DNA from: Limanda limanda
Lineage: Eukaryota > Chordata > Actinopteri > Pleuronectiformes > Pleuronectidae
Length of the DNA stretch: 64,000 bases
Assembly: GCF_963576545.1 (NCBI RefSeq)
Contig: NC_083642.1
Span: forward strand, 6,403,274 to 6,467,273
Direction: 5' to 3'
The first letter of the stretch is position 1. Each line of letters begins with the position of its first letter. Position numbers and translations under genes: made by a program. Of the stretch, positions 44,365 to 55,875 are shown piece by piece. The notes under the pieces were generated by a model. The model did no database searches. It was not told the origin of the DNA and saw only the letters and a program-made list of their open reading frames with translations.

Positions 44365-45730
44365 CGCTGTCCCGGTGCTGTCACTGCCTCATGGTGAAGC
44401 TGATACACAAGAGCCTGAGAAGAGAGAGGAAGTTCATGTGAAGCAAAATGAAGAAGGACCGAAACCACCGAGCTACACAAAGAGACATTAAGTGAGAAGA
44501 GCAGGGAGACAAAACAATAACAAGTCATTCTGTGTGAAATCATCACACTCGTGGGTTTTACTGTCACTAATTTTAACGATTTGCTCATGGGAGAAATCCC
44601 ACAATTTAATGTGTCTCACATCCTAATTAAAGGCGATATGAGCTCAGGAAGTTTGAACTTTTACGTAACTTTGATTTGTCATATCTCCTTAAATATGGCT
44701 CACAGAGAAATTATTCTCATATCGTGTTTAACATAAGGTTGAACAGAAAAATCTACATTTTAAGTGAGCTCATGACTCTCTACCTCTCCTCTCCCGCCCA
44801 CACGTCCACCCACACTGAGTCTGGTTCTACCCGAGGTCGCTAAGTGTTTGTTGGGTTCCTCTGTAATTGTGTAAAGTCTCTACCTCATTACGCAAAGTGC
44901 AGAGAGAAAGTTGTGATTTGGCACAAAACAAACAAAACTGCAGTAAGTTTATTCTGTGGTTTTAGAGTCATTGCTGAAATACAGATCATATTTTATACAA
45001 ATAAAGTTTATTATCATGATTATTTCGTATAATTATTAGCAATTTTGTCTTTATAACATCTTGGGACACATCATGCAGCTCTATTACTGATCGTTCAGTG
45101 TCTTTCAGTTAATTAAATGTTAGTTAAATAGTTATTGACACAAATAAATAACACCTTTGGGTTAAAACAATATAAAACTTCATATACTAAACAAGCAAAC
45201 ATTATAAAGTTCGATTCCTACATTAAATTGATATAAAGTATCTAGTGTCAGAACCAGTGACATTAACAACAACAAGCTGCATTAACACATAAACTATAGA
45301 TACATTAAAACACTTAGAGTTAAATCAACACTGTTTTCAAACCTACCTGTTCCAGCTGCCCACGCACCGCACTGTGGTGTTATATGCACCCACAGGGACA
45401 CACACAGACACATAGACACACAACAGACTATTCAACAGGCGTCCGTCTGTGTTGTCTTCCTCAGTCTCACTTTCCCTCTTCCTCCTCCTCCTCTTCCTCC
45501 CCTTCTTCTTCCTCTCTATCTCTGAGTCGGATTCTCCTCAAACAAACGTCTCGGTCTCTTTCTCTCTTCTGAACTTTGGATTCGAGTCGCTACAGAGAAA
45601 CAAAAAGATCTGCAGGCGGACGGAAGCCGGGACGGACAAACTTCATCTGTCTGACGGCTCCTGTTCCGCAGCTGCTGCCTTCACGGTCCCCCGGGAATCT
45701 CACAACCGTCCTGCTGGACTCTGATCGTAG
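44365..45730 (-). promoter_or_regulatory. ccdc50: ccdc50-like 5' UTR and probable promoter region
   Basis: The first coding exon extends upstream to an acceptor TTCTCAG|GCTC at 44414, so at least one noncoding exon precedes it. A consensus donor CAG|GTAGGT on the minus strand puts the end of that exon at 45347. The GC-richer, pyrimidine-rich stretch 45440-45730 is the likely start region. Within the leader, ATGAGGCAGTGA (about 44397-44386) is a three-codon upstream ORF with a good start context (CACCATGA), 22 bases before the main ATG. Confidence 0.5.
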
Positions 45731-48700
45731 AAACACCCTGAATACAGTTTATACAGTTTGTACAGTTTTCATTTGCTCCCTTGGAAAGTAAATTGTAATA
45801 ATAATAATAGTAATAATAATCAACTTTATGTATTACATTTTTTAAATGTGTTTTTCTTTAATATATTATGTTTAATTTTGAGTTTGTATAAATATTGTCC
45901 TCTTATCAATTGGTTATTTTCTTTATATCACATTTCCTTTGTTGGGATGATTACATTTGATTTATTTGTCTACATCTTGGTGAACAAATAAAGTATTTTA
46001 AAAGATTGCAATACGTGTTAAGTAATTTTTCTTAAACCATCATTGAATGAATCTCAGTCCAAGATCCTCAAGTAAAAAAGATGAGCAGATAAATAAATAC
46101 ATAGGTAAATAGATAAATAAATAATAGATAAATAGATAAATAGATAAATAGATACATAGAATAAGTGGCAATTTGTCCAACAGTTATTGAACGCAGCAGT
46201 TTACCAGTCAGAAGTTGCTCAAATGATGATGGCTTTTCCAAACTAACAGTTAACTTACAATCTGTATATTATTAATAAGAACTGAGTAAATCAAGAGGGG
46301 AGTGATTATGAAAACAGTTTGAATGTGAGAATTTTCTGATAAACTCAGATGAGAATAAAAGGTTCATAAATAATGTGAAAAGTGTCTTTTCTCTCGATGA
46401 TGTCAGTGACTGTCTGTTGTCGTTGAGCTGCAGATGTTGATGATTTGTTCTCTTTCAGTCTGAAGACGAAATAAAGATGAAGGAAGAACAATGACAATTT
46501 GTTACAGGATCATTGTGCACTTGTTACTTTGGTTTTAAACGTAATGTTGCCCCCTGCTGGCTGGAAATGACGAGTGACTGATTACAGTTGTTTGGATTAA
46601 TAGGTAACTTTGGGTTTTATGGCTGTCACGAGGTTAAGATAATCTATAAATTAGATATTTTAAGAGATAAACTCTGAATAAGTTAGTGTAATAGAATCAT
46701 GGCTGGTGTGTATTGCATATCAGGCTGTTCCACATATCAACTGTTGATTTCTTAAATGGAAAAGTCACATTGCTATTGCACATATAATGAAAGATGGAAA
46801 TTATTATCCCATTATATAATAGTTCTATACACTGATGAGGATAGAAAATCTCTGTGGGTCAGTGCGGCTTCAACATTTGTAGAAAGTCAAATATCTTCCA
46901 AACATTTTACTTTTGTGCCAAGTCTCCTTTTAGTTTTCCATGTGTTTTCTTGATGACGGAACAAAACCAGCAAAATGGAATTTATACTACTGTGTTGTCG
47001 CTTTGGAAGATTTAGTTAATCTGCTTAATCCTAATTAATTTGCTTATAATTAATTGATTAAACCTGTTTAATTACTGTTTTTGAAAGTTTGCACTTACTT
47101 AAGTACATTAAACAGATAAAATGATCTATTCTAGTTTTAACCAACAGCTGCAGGTTTGTTTTCATGTAAAAAAAATGTTTTATTGTGAAACACTTACAGA
47201 ACACAATGTATTCTATGTTTTAAACCTCCCACCAGCTGAGATCCAGTCAGACCAAGCAACACTTCGGTCTGAGACAATGCTGCTTATATGTTAAAGGAAT
47301 CTAAACAGGACCTTTTCTCACATTTATGATTTTTAATGTTGTTATTTAAGTTTATTTTACTGCTTTAGAGGCAGAACTTCATTATAATCAACGTTTTTCC
47401 ATTGATATATTGCTCCAAAACATCAGGTGAAGATTTACTTCAAGGAAATGTATTAGTTTGTATTTATTACCTCAAGGAAAGGATATAAAAATATGTTTAA
47501 ATATTTTTAGGAATGATGAATGGGCCCCCTGTCCTCGTGTTGCCCCCCCCCGTCCTCCTGGACCTTCTCGGTGATGAGTCCTTGACATCGAGGCGGCAGA
47601 CGACTGCACAAAGGCCGTTTTTATCTATTTTATGACACCTTGCAGACTTAAAATGTTCAATAACCCAAAACAGAAACACAGCTAAAGTTCTAACGTCAAA
47701 CTTTCTGCACGACAACCCAAAGAAATCACCTAAGACGCAACAAGACCTTTAACTCACCTCCTTCCACCTCAGGCCACAGAGGAATCAATCATCTCCCCCG
47801 GGAGCAACTTGAGGCTTAAACACGGAAGAGACAACATTTATTCTAGAGGCTGAATAACCTGGGATCTGCAGCGGGTCCTTGCCTATTAATAAAGACCATA
47901 AATCTTAATGGCTTTTCATGATATACGGCATCAGCTAATGGAGAGTTTGGCCTTCTGACCGTAAAATTAAATGTCACCGTCGTTTCATCGGAGATCATTA
48001 ACATACAAGACACCGAAACCCTGACGTCACACGTGCCATAAATATACAAATCACATACAGAGGTGCAAAGTGGGGCTTTGTGAGCGTCCGTCTCCACCTG
48101 TCACCCGTTCTCCAGCAGACAGGAGAGTTTTACTGCACGACAACAAAGAAGTGAAAGCACAAATATAACATCTCCCCAGAACAAGGCCTCTGAATAATGT
48201 GCATGAATCAACCTGACTCAGTGACCCGTCGGAAAAATCCTCCGCTGCCTCAAAATGTCAGACGCCTTACGCACCACGAGGCCTTGAACGCTTTAGCATT
48301 TCCTCGGGAGTAATTACGTGGTTTTATGAGTTCTCCCTGCTTTGTATGCAGCTCCCATCCAGGAGATTTTCTTTTGAGTCAAATGGCCCCAGAGTTTAAT
48401 GAACTGGTGGCTCGAAAAAAACAAAAACATTAGTGATTTGCCGGCGGTTTGTCCAGCTGCTCCCCTGGGGGACGCCGCGGAGAGTGACATCACAAACACC
48501 GGCGTTTACAGAGTCAGTGAAAAGAGTCAATCAGGCTGAGGAGCTGGTAAAACATGACCGTGCCCTTGAAGCAGGGGCCACGGCACTTGTGTTTTTATTG
48601 ATCCCATAATTCACCTGTGACTGCCGGCTGATTTACGACTGGTAGATAGACAGGATGGGACTGAGGATGCTGCTGACGGCTGTGGTGGCCAGTAAGAGGG

Positions 48701-48740
48701 AAGAGGAGGGCGGCGGGGGGGGGGGGGGGAAGAGGCTACA
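45731..48740. other. Intergenic between ccdc50-like and uts2 promoters
   Basis: AT-rich. It has an ATA/GATA-type microsatellite at about 46085-46160. The block 47830-48130 (CTTAATGGCTTTTCATGATA, AGCTAATGGAGAGTTTGG) is unique and non-repetitive and could be a shared regulatory element for the divergent ccdc50-like and uts2 genes. No genes. Confidence 0.45.
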
Positions 48741-48748
48741 GCTCAAAG

Positions 48749-48755
48749 TATATAA
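48749..48755 (+). promoter_or_regulatory. uts2: uts2 TATA box
   Basis: TATATAA, 93 bases before the start codon, placing transcription start near 48780 and a 5' UTR of about 70 bases. A poly-G run (about 48714-48729) lies just upstream. Confidence 0.75.
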
Positions 48756-48847
48756 CCCGGTTGGAACCAGCAGAGCATGGACAAGTCTTCTCTTCCTGCC
48801 TGACGACCTCCAGAAGAGTCAGAGCGACTTCCGACCGCAGCCTGACC

Positions 48848-49768
48848 ATGAAGTGTAACCATCTCCTGTCCTGGGCCTTCCTGCTCGCCGCCTCCGGCCC
48901 GGCGCTGAGTCATCCCATCACAGAGTCGGCTGAGATGACCTATCCAGGACCTGGTAGGTGGAGAGTCACACCTCCGTTACACCTGCTATTTACTACTTTG
49001 GTACTTGATCGGACTTTTTAGTCATGAAACTTGGACAAATCATGTATCCTGGACCATCAATGCTGGATTTCTCTGCCTAAAACCTTACAAATTTCAGTTC
49101 TCTGTTCAAATATTCAAACAGTTATTAGTAATTGTTGTAGAATCTATCATGACAGATGTGTTGAAGCATTGGAAGCATACCCTGTGTCTCCTGTTCCGTC
49201 GTCCTCAGCATCACTAGAGGACCGAGGAGTCGCCTCCCTGGATGATCTCTCTCTCTCCGAGCAGAACTACCCCCCCCAGGACGGAGCTGGTCTCAGATAC
49301 GCCACCCTCATATCTGGGGAGATCAACAGAGACGGTAAGAGAACACATGAAATATCAGTTAATCCACTTAATCCAGGAATAATCTGCATCCACTCCGGCA
49401 TGAGGCCGTTGGAGGCATTGATCAGAAGTGGGTAGTTTAAATTGTTTTAAGTCTTTATCTTACCTCTGCTCCTAATGCCGCTCGTGCACGGCCAGCTCCT
49501 AATGTTGTGCTTCACGTTCTCTCAGGTGTGAGAACAACAGGCCTGTTTCCCAGAGGGATGAAAAGAGAGGTGGGTTTTCTACCAACAACACCAAAGTATC
49601 AAAATACAAGAACTATAAGTTGTGAGTAAAATGTTTATCTCTTTTCTCTTTCAGGTTCTACTGGAGAAGCAAAGTCTCCTGAATCCGTTCAGCCACGTGT
49701 TCGGGATCCGGAAGCAGTTCAGGAAGAGAGCAGGGACCTCTGAGTGTTTCTGGAAATACTGTGTTTAA
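48848..49768 (+). CDS. uts2: Urotensin II prepropeptide
   Basis: Secreted cyclic neuropeptide of the caudal neurosecretory system and CNS, ligand of the urotensin II receptor. Exons 48848-48953, 49209-49334, 49526-49569 and 49655-49768 close in phase to 129 residues. The start gives a signal peptide (MKCNHLLSWAFLLAASGPAL, then SHP). The propeptide has an acidic middle part and ends in a basic processing site (FRKR) followed by the mature peptide AGTSECFWKYCV (49730-49765) and the stop. The CFWKYC ring is the invariant pharmacophore, and the acidic residue before it marks urotensin II rather than the related UTS2B peptide (ACFWKYCV). Poly(A) signal AATAAA at 50011-50016. Confidence 0.97.
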
Positions 49769-50010
49769 AACTGATTAACTTAACTTAACGCTACACTCAA
49801 GAAACAAAAACGTGCAGACAAAATCCACATCATGCTTGTCTGTGCACATTTGCCTAGTTCATGTTCTCACTATACACACTTATAGGCAGGAATCATTGGG
49901 ACATGTTGCTTCAGTTCAGGATGATTTATTCATTTTACCTCTACGTTTATTTGAAACTACATTTGTGTACAAAGTCCTCTGAGTGATGTGAAAGGTTAAA
50001 GCCGAATAGA

Positions 50011-50016
50011 AATAAA
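50011..50016 (+). terminator. uts2: uts2 poly(A) signal
   Basis: AATAAA 243 bases after the uts2 stop codon. The camta1 transcript converges from the other side: a minus-strand AATAAA lies at 50142-50137, leaving roughly 100 bases between the two genes' ends. Confidence 0.75.
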
Positions 50017-50119
50017 CAGCTATATTGTACAAATCTGCTATTTTGTCATTTTCTTGAAATGCACTTCAGAGTAAAAGGAGGAAACAAAAAGACGTTCCAA
50101 GCTTGGTTCTCGAGTTTTC

Positions 50120-53100
50120 TTCAATTTTTTCATTTTTTTATTATTTTACAGCAGAAAGAATATAAAGCATTCAGAAAAACATCTTCCATATTTTAAGGGC
50201 AATTCAAAACGTTTTGCATGGCTTCAGCAGCTGAAATCTTTTTTTTTTTTTTTACATATCCATCGAGTCAGTGACGCTTGTACATGCACAATTACAAAAA
50301 TAAAACTTACAAACAGGAGAAGGGAAGAAAAAGGAGGTAACGCAAAGACACATTGGGAGAACCGAGAGGAGATGAACGTTTTTAAGGGAGGGGGCGGGGT
50401 TGGGGGGGGTCACATAACAGGGAGAGACAGAGAGAAAGACAGCTATAGAGGAGAGGAAAATAGATCTAACACTAGTTCACATGCAAAGTGTCGAGGACCC
50501 GGAACTTTCTATCAAAGCAGGGTCTGTTTTTTTTTCTTCTTGGTTTTGGAATTGATGAAAACGTGCAGTTCAGTAAAGGGTGCCATATAATTGCTGTCCA
50601 TAAACTACTGAATGCTTGTCTTGCAATACTGGCATTTGCATAAGAGTAAGTCGACTACATGTGTCCAATCATTTGAAACTTCACTCGGCCTATAGGTCTC
50701 CACAAGAAGAGTTCTTTATTGCTCTGTGTCCCCCGAGGGGAACGTGTCGTTAAAACGGTTTCTGTTGTGTTGTCCTGATGTGCCTGCCTTTCTCCGGTGT
50801 GGGTGCGTGTGGGGGGGGGGGGGGAAGAAGAAGAGGAGGAGGAAAGGCAGATCCTCAGTTTCACAGAACACCTTGAAGTCGGCGATATACTAATGCAGAG
50901 AGCCAGCTTTCAGCGAACCTGTCATCCCATTCATAAATGGCAGTAAAACAAGATTTGCAGGTGAACTTTTTTTGTATAATTTCCCTCTTAATCTCAAACA
51001 CACTTTGTCACTTAGATGAATTCGAGGCCTAAAGAACGGGCCGGAGTTATACGAGGAATTCGACAGGAGAACGTCAAATCATTTATCTTAATGAGCTATA
51101 TATATAACTGGTCTCTTTTGTCCAGGGCTCCACCGGTGTCTGTAAGGTTTCAGCGATACCGAGAGGAAATGGATTAAACTTCATATTCACTCATTCTAAA
51201 GACTTATCGCAGATTCTTCCCCAGAAAGCATCGCTGAGACGTTCAGGTTCATTTCTCAGCTTCTCCTGCTGTCAATCACGTGTCGCGCTCTGTTTCCTCC
51301 TCCCCATTTTGGCACCCTGAGTAAAATACGTGAGGGAGGTGAACCGGCCCCTCGGCCCGGAGAAGAGCGGTGCTGCCCGGTGTCCTGTACAGAGGATCTG
51401 ACACCTGGACGTGACTGCGTGTGTGTGTCCTGTCCCGTGTGGCGTCTTGTGCATGTGTGTGTGTGTGTGTGTGACGTGTCGATGCTGTAACCACGGCCTC
51501 CTAACCCCTCGTCCGTTTGTTCCTGTTTGAAGTTGGGAGCACACTGATCAAATCGAAATGAATCGAAAAAACCAAAGGGGGGAAAAAGCTCGAAAAACAA
51601 CCCTGTCCTCATGCTCGGCCACGGAAGCGTCAGCGGCGACTGGGTGTGTGATGGTCGGCGTGTGCCCTCCAGTCACATGACCTCTGTCTTTCGGAGTTCT
51701 GTGACACGTCCAACCAACGCCCATTGTTTTGACAGAACAGCAATTCTTTTAACGAGTCTATCTGACTATCGATTCTAGGAAAGTAAGCATGCTTTAGGTG
51801 CAGTTCTGTCACCCTGTTAACTATTTTAACCCATGCAAGCATAATAAATCCTTCTCCGCTTCGCCACCACGCTGCACCGGCGATGCATTCCATACCACAC
51901 GCACCGGGGGAGGAGTGCAAAGGCAACAAACCCCAGTAGTGGCGTTTTTCCTAAGTGTGATTTGAACGAGCTGTTCCCAGTACAAAACAGAAAAGAAGAA
52001 GAAGAAGAAGAAGAAGAAACGTAGCATGTAGACAAGCTGGAGTGCTGCACTGATACTGGTGTGGTTTGGTATTGTGGTGAGTGGGAGGTGACTGGGGGGG
52101 GGGGGGGCGACCATGTTCTCTGGGATTCCTCGCGACCTCGGGTACGTCGCCTGCGTTTTCCGGACGTTAGCTCGCTGTTGTCAGGATATGATTAGGCACT
52201 TTCTACATTAACACTCAGGAAATAAAGTTCACGAGTCAGATGAGCGGGAAAAAAAACAGGCAAACAATTTAGAACCAACCATTGGAGCCTAATAATCGTT
52301 TTTTTAACAAACACGACAACACGTGGGTAGAGAAGACTCATGTTTTTCAGTGGCACTTGGCTGAATTATCACTAGGACACAGAATAAACACTTTCTGGTA
52401 TTTCTGCTGGGGATAGATATATATTATTTAAGGATTATAGGCTTGTGTGTGTCCTCCTACACTGGGTCGATCAGAACTGCTACACACAAGACACATCGCA
52501 GGTCGCACAATTATAAATGGCACCGGTACATCACAGCCATCACTGACCCTGCATCGAGGTGAGCGGCGACTCCAAACGCCGCTTTAGCACCTGCGACTGC
52601 TCAGCTCGCTAATCCACTCATGCACAGTTCGCTACACATGGCTTTTTTTTTCAACTTTTGGAATAACAAGGTCACATTTCAAGCCTGGCAGCCTTGATCA
52701 AGGAGTTCTCTTTTTCATTAAAACATTTATTAGTCAAATCTGGTCCCCCGGATTAGTACGACAGGGGATAAATCAGAGCTTTGGAAGAGGGGGGGGGGGG
52801 GGCTGGGGAGTTCAATCTTTCTGTCAGTGACACAGAGTAATAACGTGGATTTGCTTTATAGGGACGCCGAGGGCAAGGCTGCCTGTTACAATCTTCAAGA
52901 GCAGACGAGATATCTCAGAAACGCGTCACATTCCATTTGCAATGACAACAAGAAATAAAAATCTCAAACGCATCTGTGGTAAATTCTGTGATGGTAAATG
53001 CTTCAGGTATCTGTGGGGTCGGGGGGGGGGGCATGAGAGGTTTAAACTGCTTTCCGCTAGAACACGACGACTCCCTCTGCAAACTGTGACCTCGGTGATC

Positions 53101-55070
53101 TATTGATCCTCTGCCAGTTGTGATCTTATGGTCTTTAGTGCTAGTGTGAATTTCACTGTATGATTATCTGTTCTGCAAAAAATTTGAACTTAATTCTCTT
53201 CTTAAGCTATTATTAGCATTCACGTACCTTGGCACCATTGGCAAAAATCTTCTTGGTAGCCCAAAACAAAGGGAAAGAAAAAAATAAATAAAACGTAACC
53301 GTACTTTAAAGATAATTTTTGCAGACTTCTCCTAACTCTAAATACAGTTTTTTTACTTTTTCATATTGCATTAATATCATGCTTTAGCAAAATGTTCTTC
53401 TCAAGAACGATCAAAATAAAATAAAATACTCTAATAGTGAAATAGTTTTAACTTTACAGAGCATAGCCACTACTGCTTTTGTTATTTTTTTTCCCTTTTG
53501 ACTCTGTTCATACTTTTCATGCACATAGCTCATTTTTATCCCAGGTATTTACACTATATACAAACAATACAACCATACTTCTTAGGCATTCAAACAAAAC
53601 TATACAAATATTCTGTTTTTGTCTCGTACCTGTTTTTGACCCATTTTTAATGAATAAAATAATATATCTCTAAAATACAATCCCTTTTGGGTAAATGTTT
53701 TTTCCTACGTACTTTCAGCCTTCTTTATATACAGAAATCGCTCAATTGTCAAAAATATGGATTTGTCAAACCCCTATTTTGGGACAAGCTTAGGGACCCC
53801 TCAAAGAATCTCTAAGACGTCAAGGCAATGTATGTGATCTTCCCCTCAAAAGCCTTCACAGGCTCTGAAGTTCGTTTAAAAAGAACAGTAATAACCTGCA
53901 TGACCAGAACCGTTACAACACAAAATAGGCAAGTTCTTCTCTCTCTCGTTAGGTGTGAGAGGAGCAATCTATCGAACAGAATGGACGAATACAGGGATAG
54001 CTTCATTACCGAGATGTCAGAACTCATGGAGGAGAAGATGGATGTGTGCGCCACTAGAGTGGGAACCAATGGGAAATCATAGGATAGGCTGAAAGACTAG
54101 ACCATAAGCACACAAGCAAAGACTTTTTCTCGCCAAGAATTCATGCATTTTTTTTCTTGGTAGGATTCAACAACATAGAGTCTGAAGATACAGATCATCA
54201 ATACATTAGACGTGATGGAACGAATACATCGGACAGTATGGAGCAAATTCAAGTAATAAAGTGACGATATATACCATAAAGCATAGGGTTTTCTTTAAGA
54301 AATGGCAAAACAGAAATATTTTATACCCCCATCTGCATCCGTATGGTCAAACCCCCGGACTACATTCGTTTGTAGCTCCACCCGTGTGGGCGGACTGGTG
54401 GGGTAGAGCACAGTGGGACAGGAGGAAGTGTGGAGCTAAATTGAATAATCACCATCTACAGCAGTGGTAGAAATGAGCGTGTGGGTCACCAATACATCTG
54501 GTTGAAAAAAATCCGTCCTCGAATGACTGGTCACTTAAAAAAATATGAAATTACGATTAGAGCCCAGAGTGTTTTCTGCGTGTTCGCCCCGAAAACCTCT
54601 GGGATCTTCTGCAGCAGCCGTGATTCACGTCTCTCCAGGTCCTCGTGTGACAGACCTCCTCGGACATGTCCCTCCATCGTCCAAAACCTCTTCACGTCCA
54701 AATAAAGACAAAGCAATCCACGAAAAAAGTGCAAAAAATGCCATGAAGCAAATGTTCAGCAAGCCCCCCCCCCCCCACCTCCCACCCCGACCCTTAGAGT
54801 TTATAATCCCGTAGAAGTTGCCACTCTCTGACCGAATCAAGTCAGTGGAGAGAAAAGATATGTGAAAAAAATGCTGTCGTACATGTAATAGTAGTTGAAC
54901 CAGTAACACTGCAGAAGTAGTAATAATTGCAGTGCTTGCATTGATGTTTTTTTTTTTTTTTTCATTTCCCATTTCTCTTGTAAAATGTCTTGGGTACAAA
55001 CGGAAAAAAGAAAAAACAGGAGGAGTCAGGAGAGTGATGTCACATCGCCAGGGGGCTCGTCTGGGGGGTC
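50120..55070 (-). other. camta1: Presumed camta1 3' UTR, about 4.9 kb
   Basis: After the camta1 stop (minus strand) about 5 kb holds no other gene, no recognisable transposon and a candidate AATAAA at 50142-50137. Long 3' UTRs are usual for neuronal genes. It contains several C-runs on the transcribed strand (poly-G on plus at 50811, 52095, 52788, 53022), a (GT)n at about 51418-51472, a (GAA)n at 51994-52018 and U-rich blocks. A block at 53816-54082 is open in frames on both strands and non-repetitive. Confidence 0.6.
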
Positions 55071-55827
55071 TCATGTTCCCTGGCCCTTTTCAATTCTTTC
55101 ACCCTGGAACACAGACAGAGGAGACAGGTGTCAGTGAAAATATGACGGGCACAACTCGAGTAACAAGCTCATCAAACGCACAAACACACACCAGACACAC
55201 ACACACACACAGTATCAGAACAATATCAAGTCCGCCCAGAACAACAGGAACTGCGGCTGCTCTGTGAAAGGAAGCGTTGGTCAGGATGGAGCTGGACAAA
55301 AGGGATTATTATCATAGCACAATTACAAAATCATTACTTTATTAACTTATTACATTAATGATTAATTACAGTTAAGTGACAGAATAAGGACAGGCATTCT
55401 TTTCATGAAATGAGTTTAATTATAAAATGTGACACTCACGTAACTGACTTTAATTATGACAAGAGGATACACTGCAGCATAGAATTTTGAAATGTAGCTA
55501 GTACTTGTGACTCTCCCTGGGGTTTATACTTAAAGTTTTTTTTGGACTTCTGTCGTGGGTTAATAAGCCAGTGAGGCAAAACTGATTTGTGAATATGAGC
55601 TGTACAATTTAGATTTGAGTGATTAGTTCACGGAGGAGCAGAGGACGAGTGAAAGTGTTTCTGCTGAGTGCACAAAACTCTTTACCCTTAAAAATTTGAT
55701 TTTAACACATCAACCACCGTCAAGTTATGGATTTGGTTCTGCTCCGGCAGTTCTGAGCAGAAGGTAAATACTGGAACATTTATGTATTGAAGAGAGGCAG
55801 ACGAGCTGGATGCATGTTTAGATGCAG

Positions 55828-55875
<48 letters not shown>

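Noticed and set aside
48848..49768. Assignment of the peptide gene to UTS2B (urotensin II-related peptide)
   Set aside because: The mature sequence has an AGTSE leader with an acidic residue before the ring, whereas UTS2B peptides are the octapeptide ACFWKYCV.
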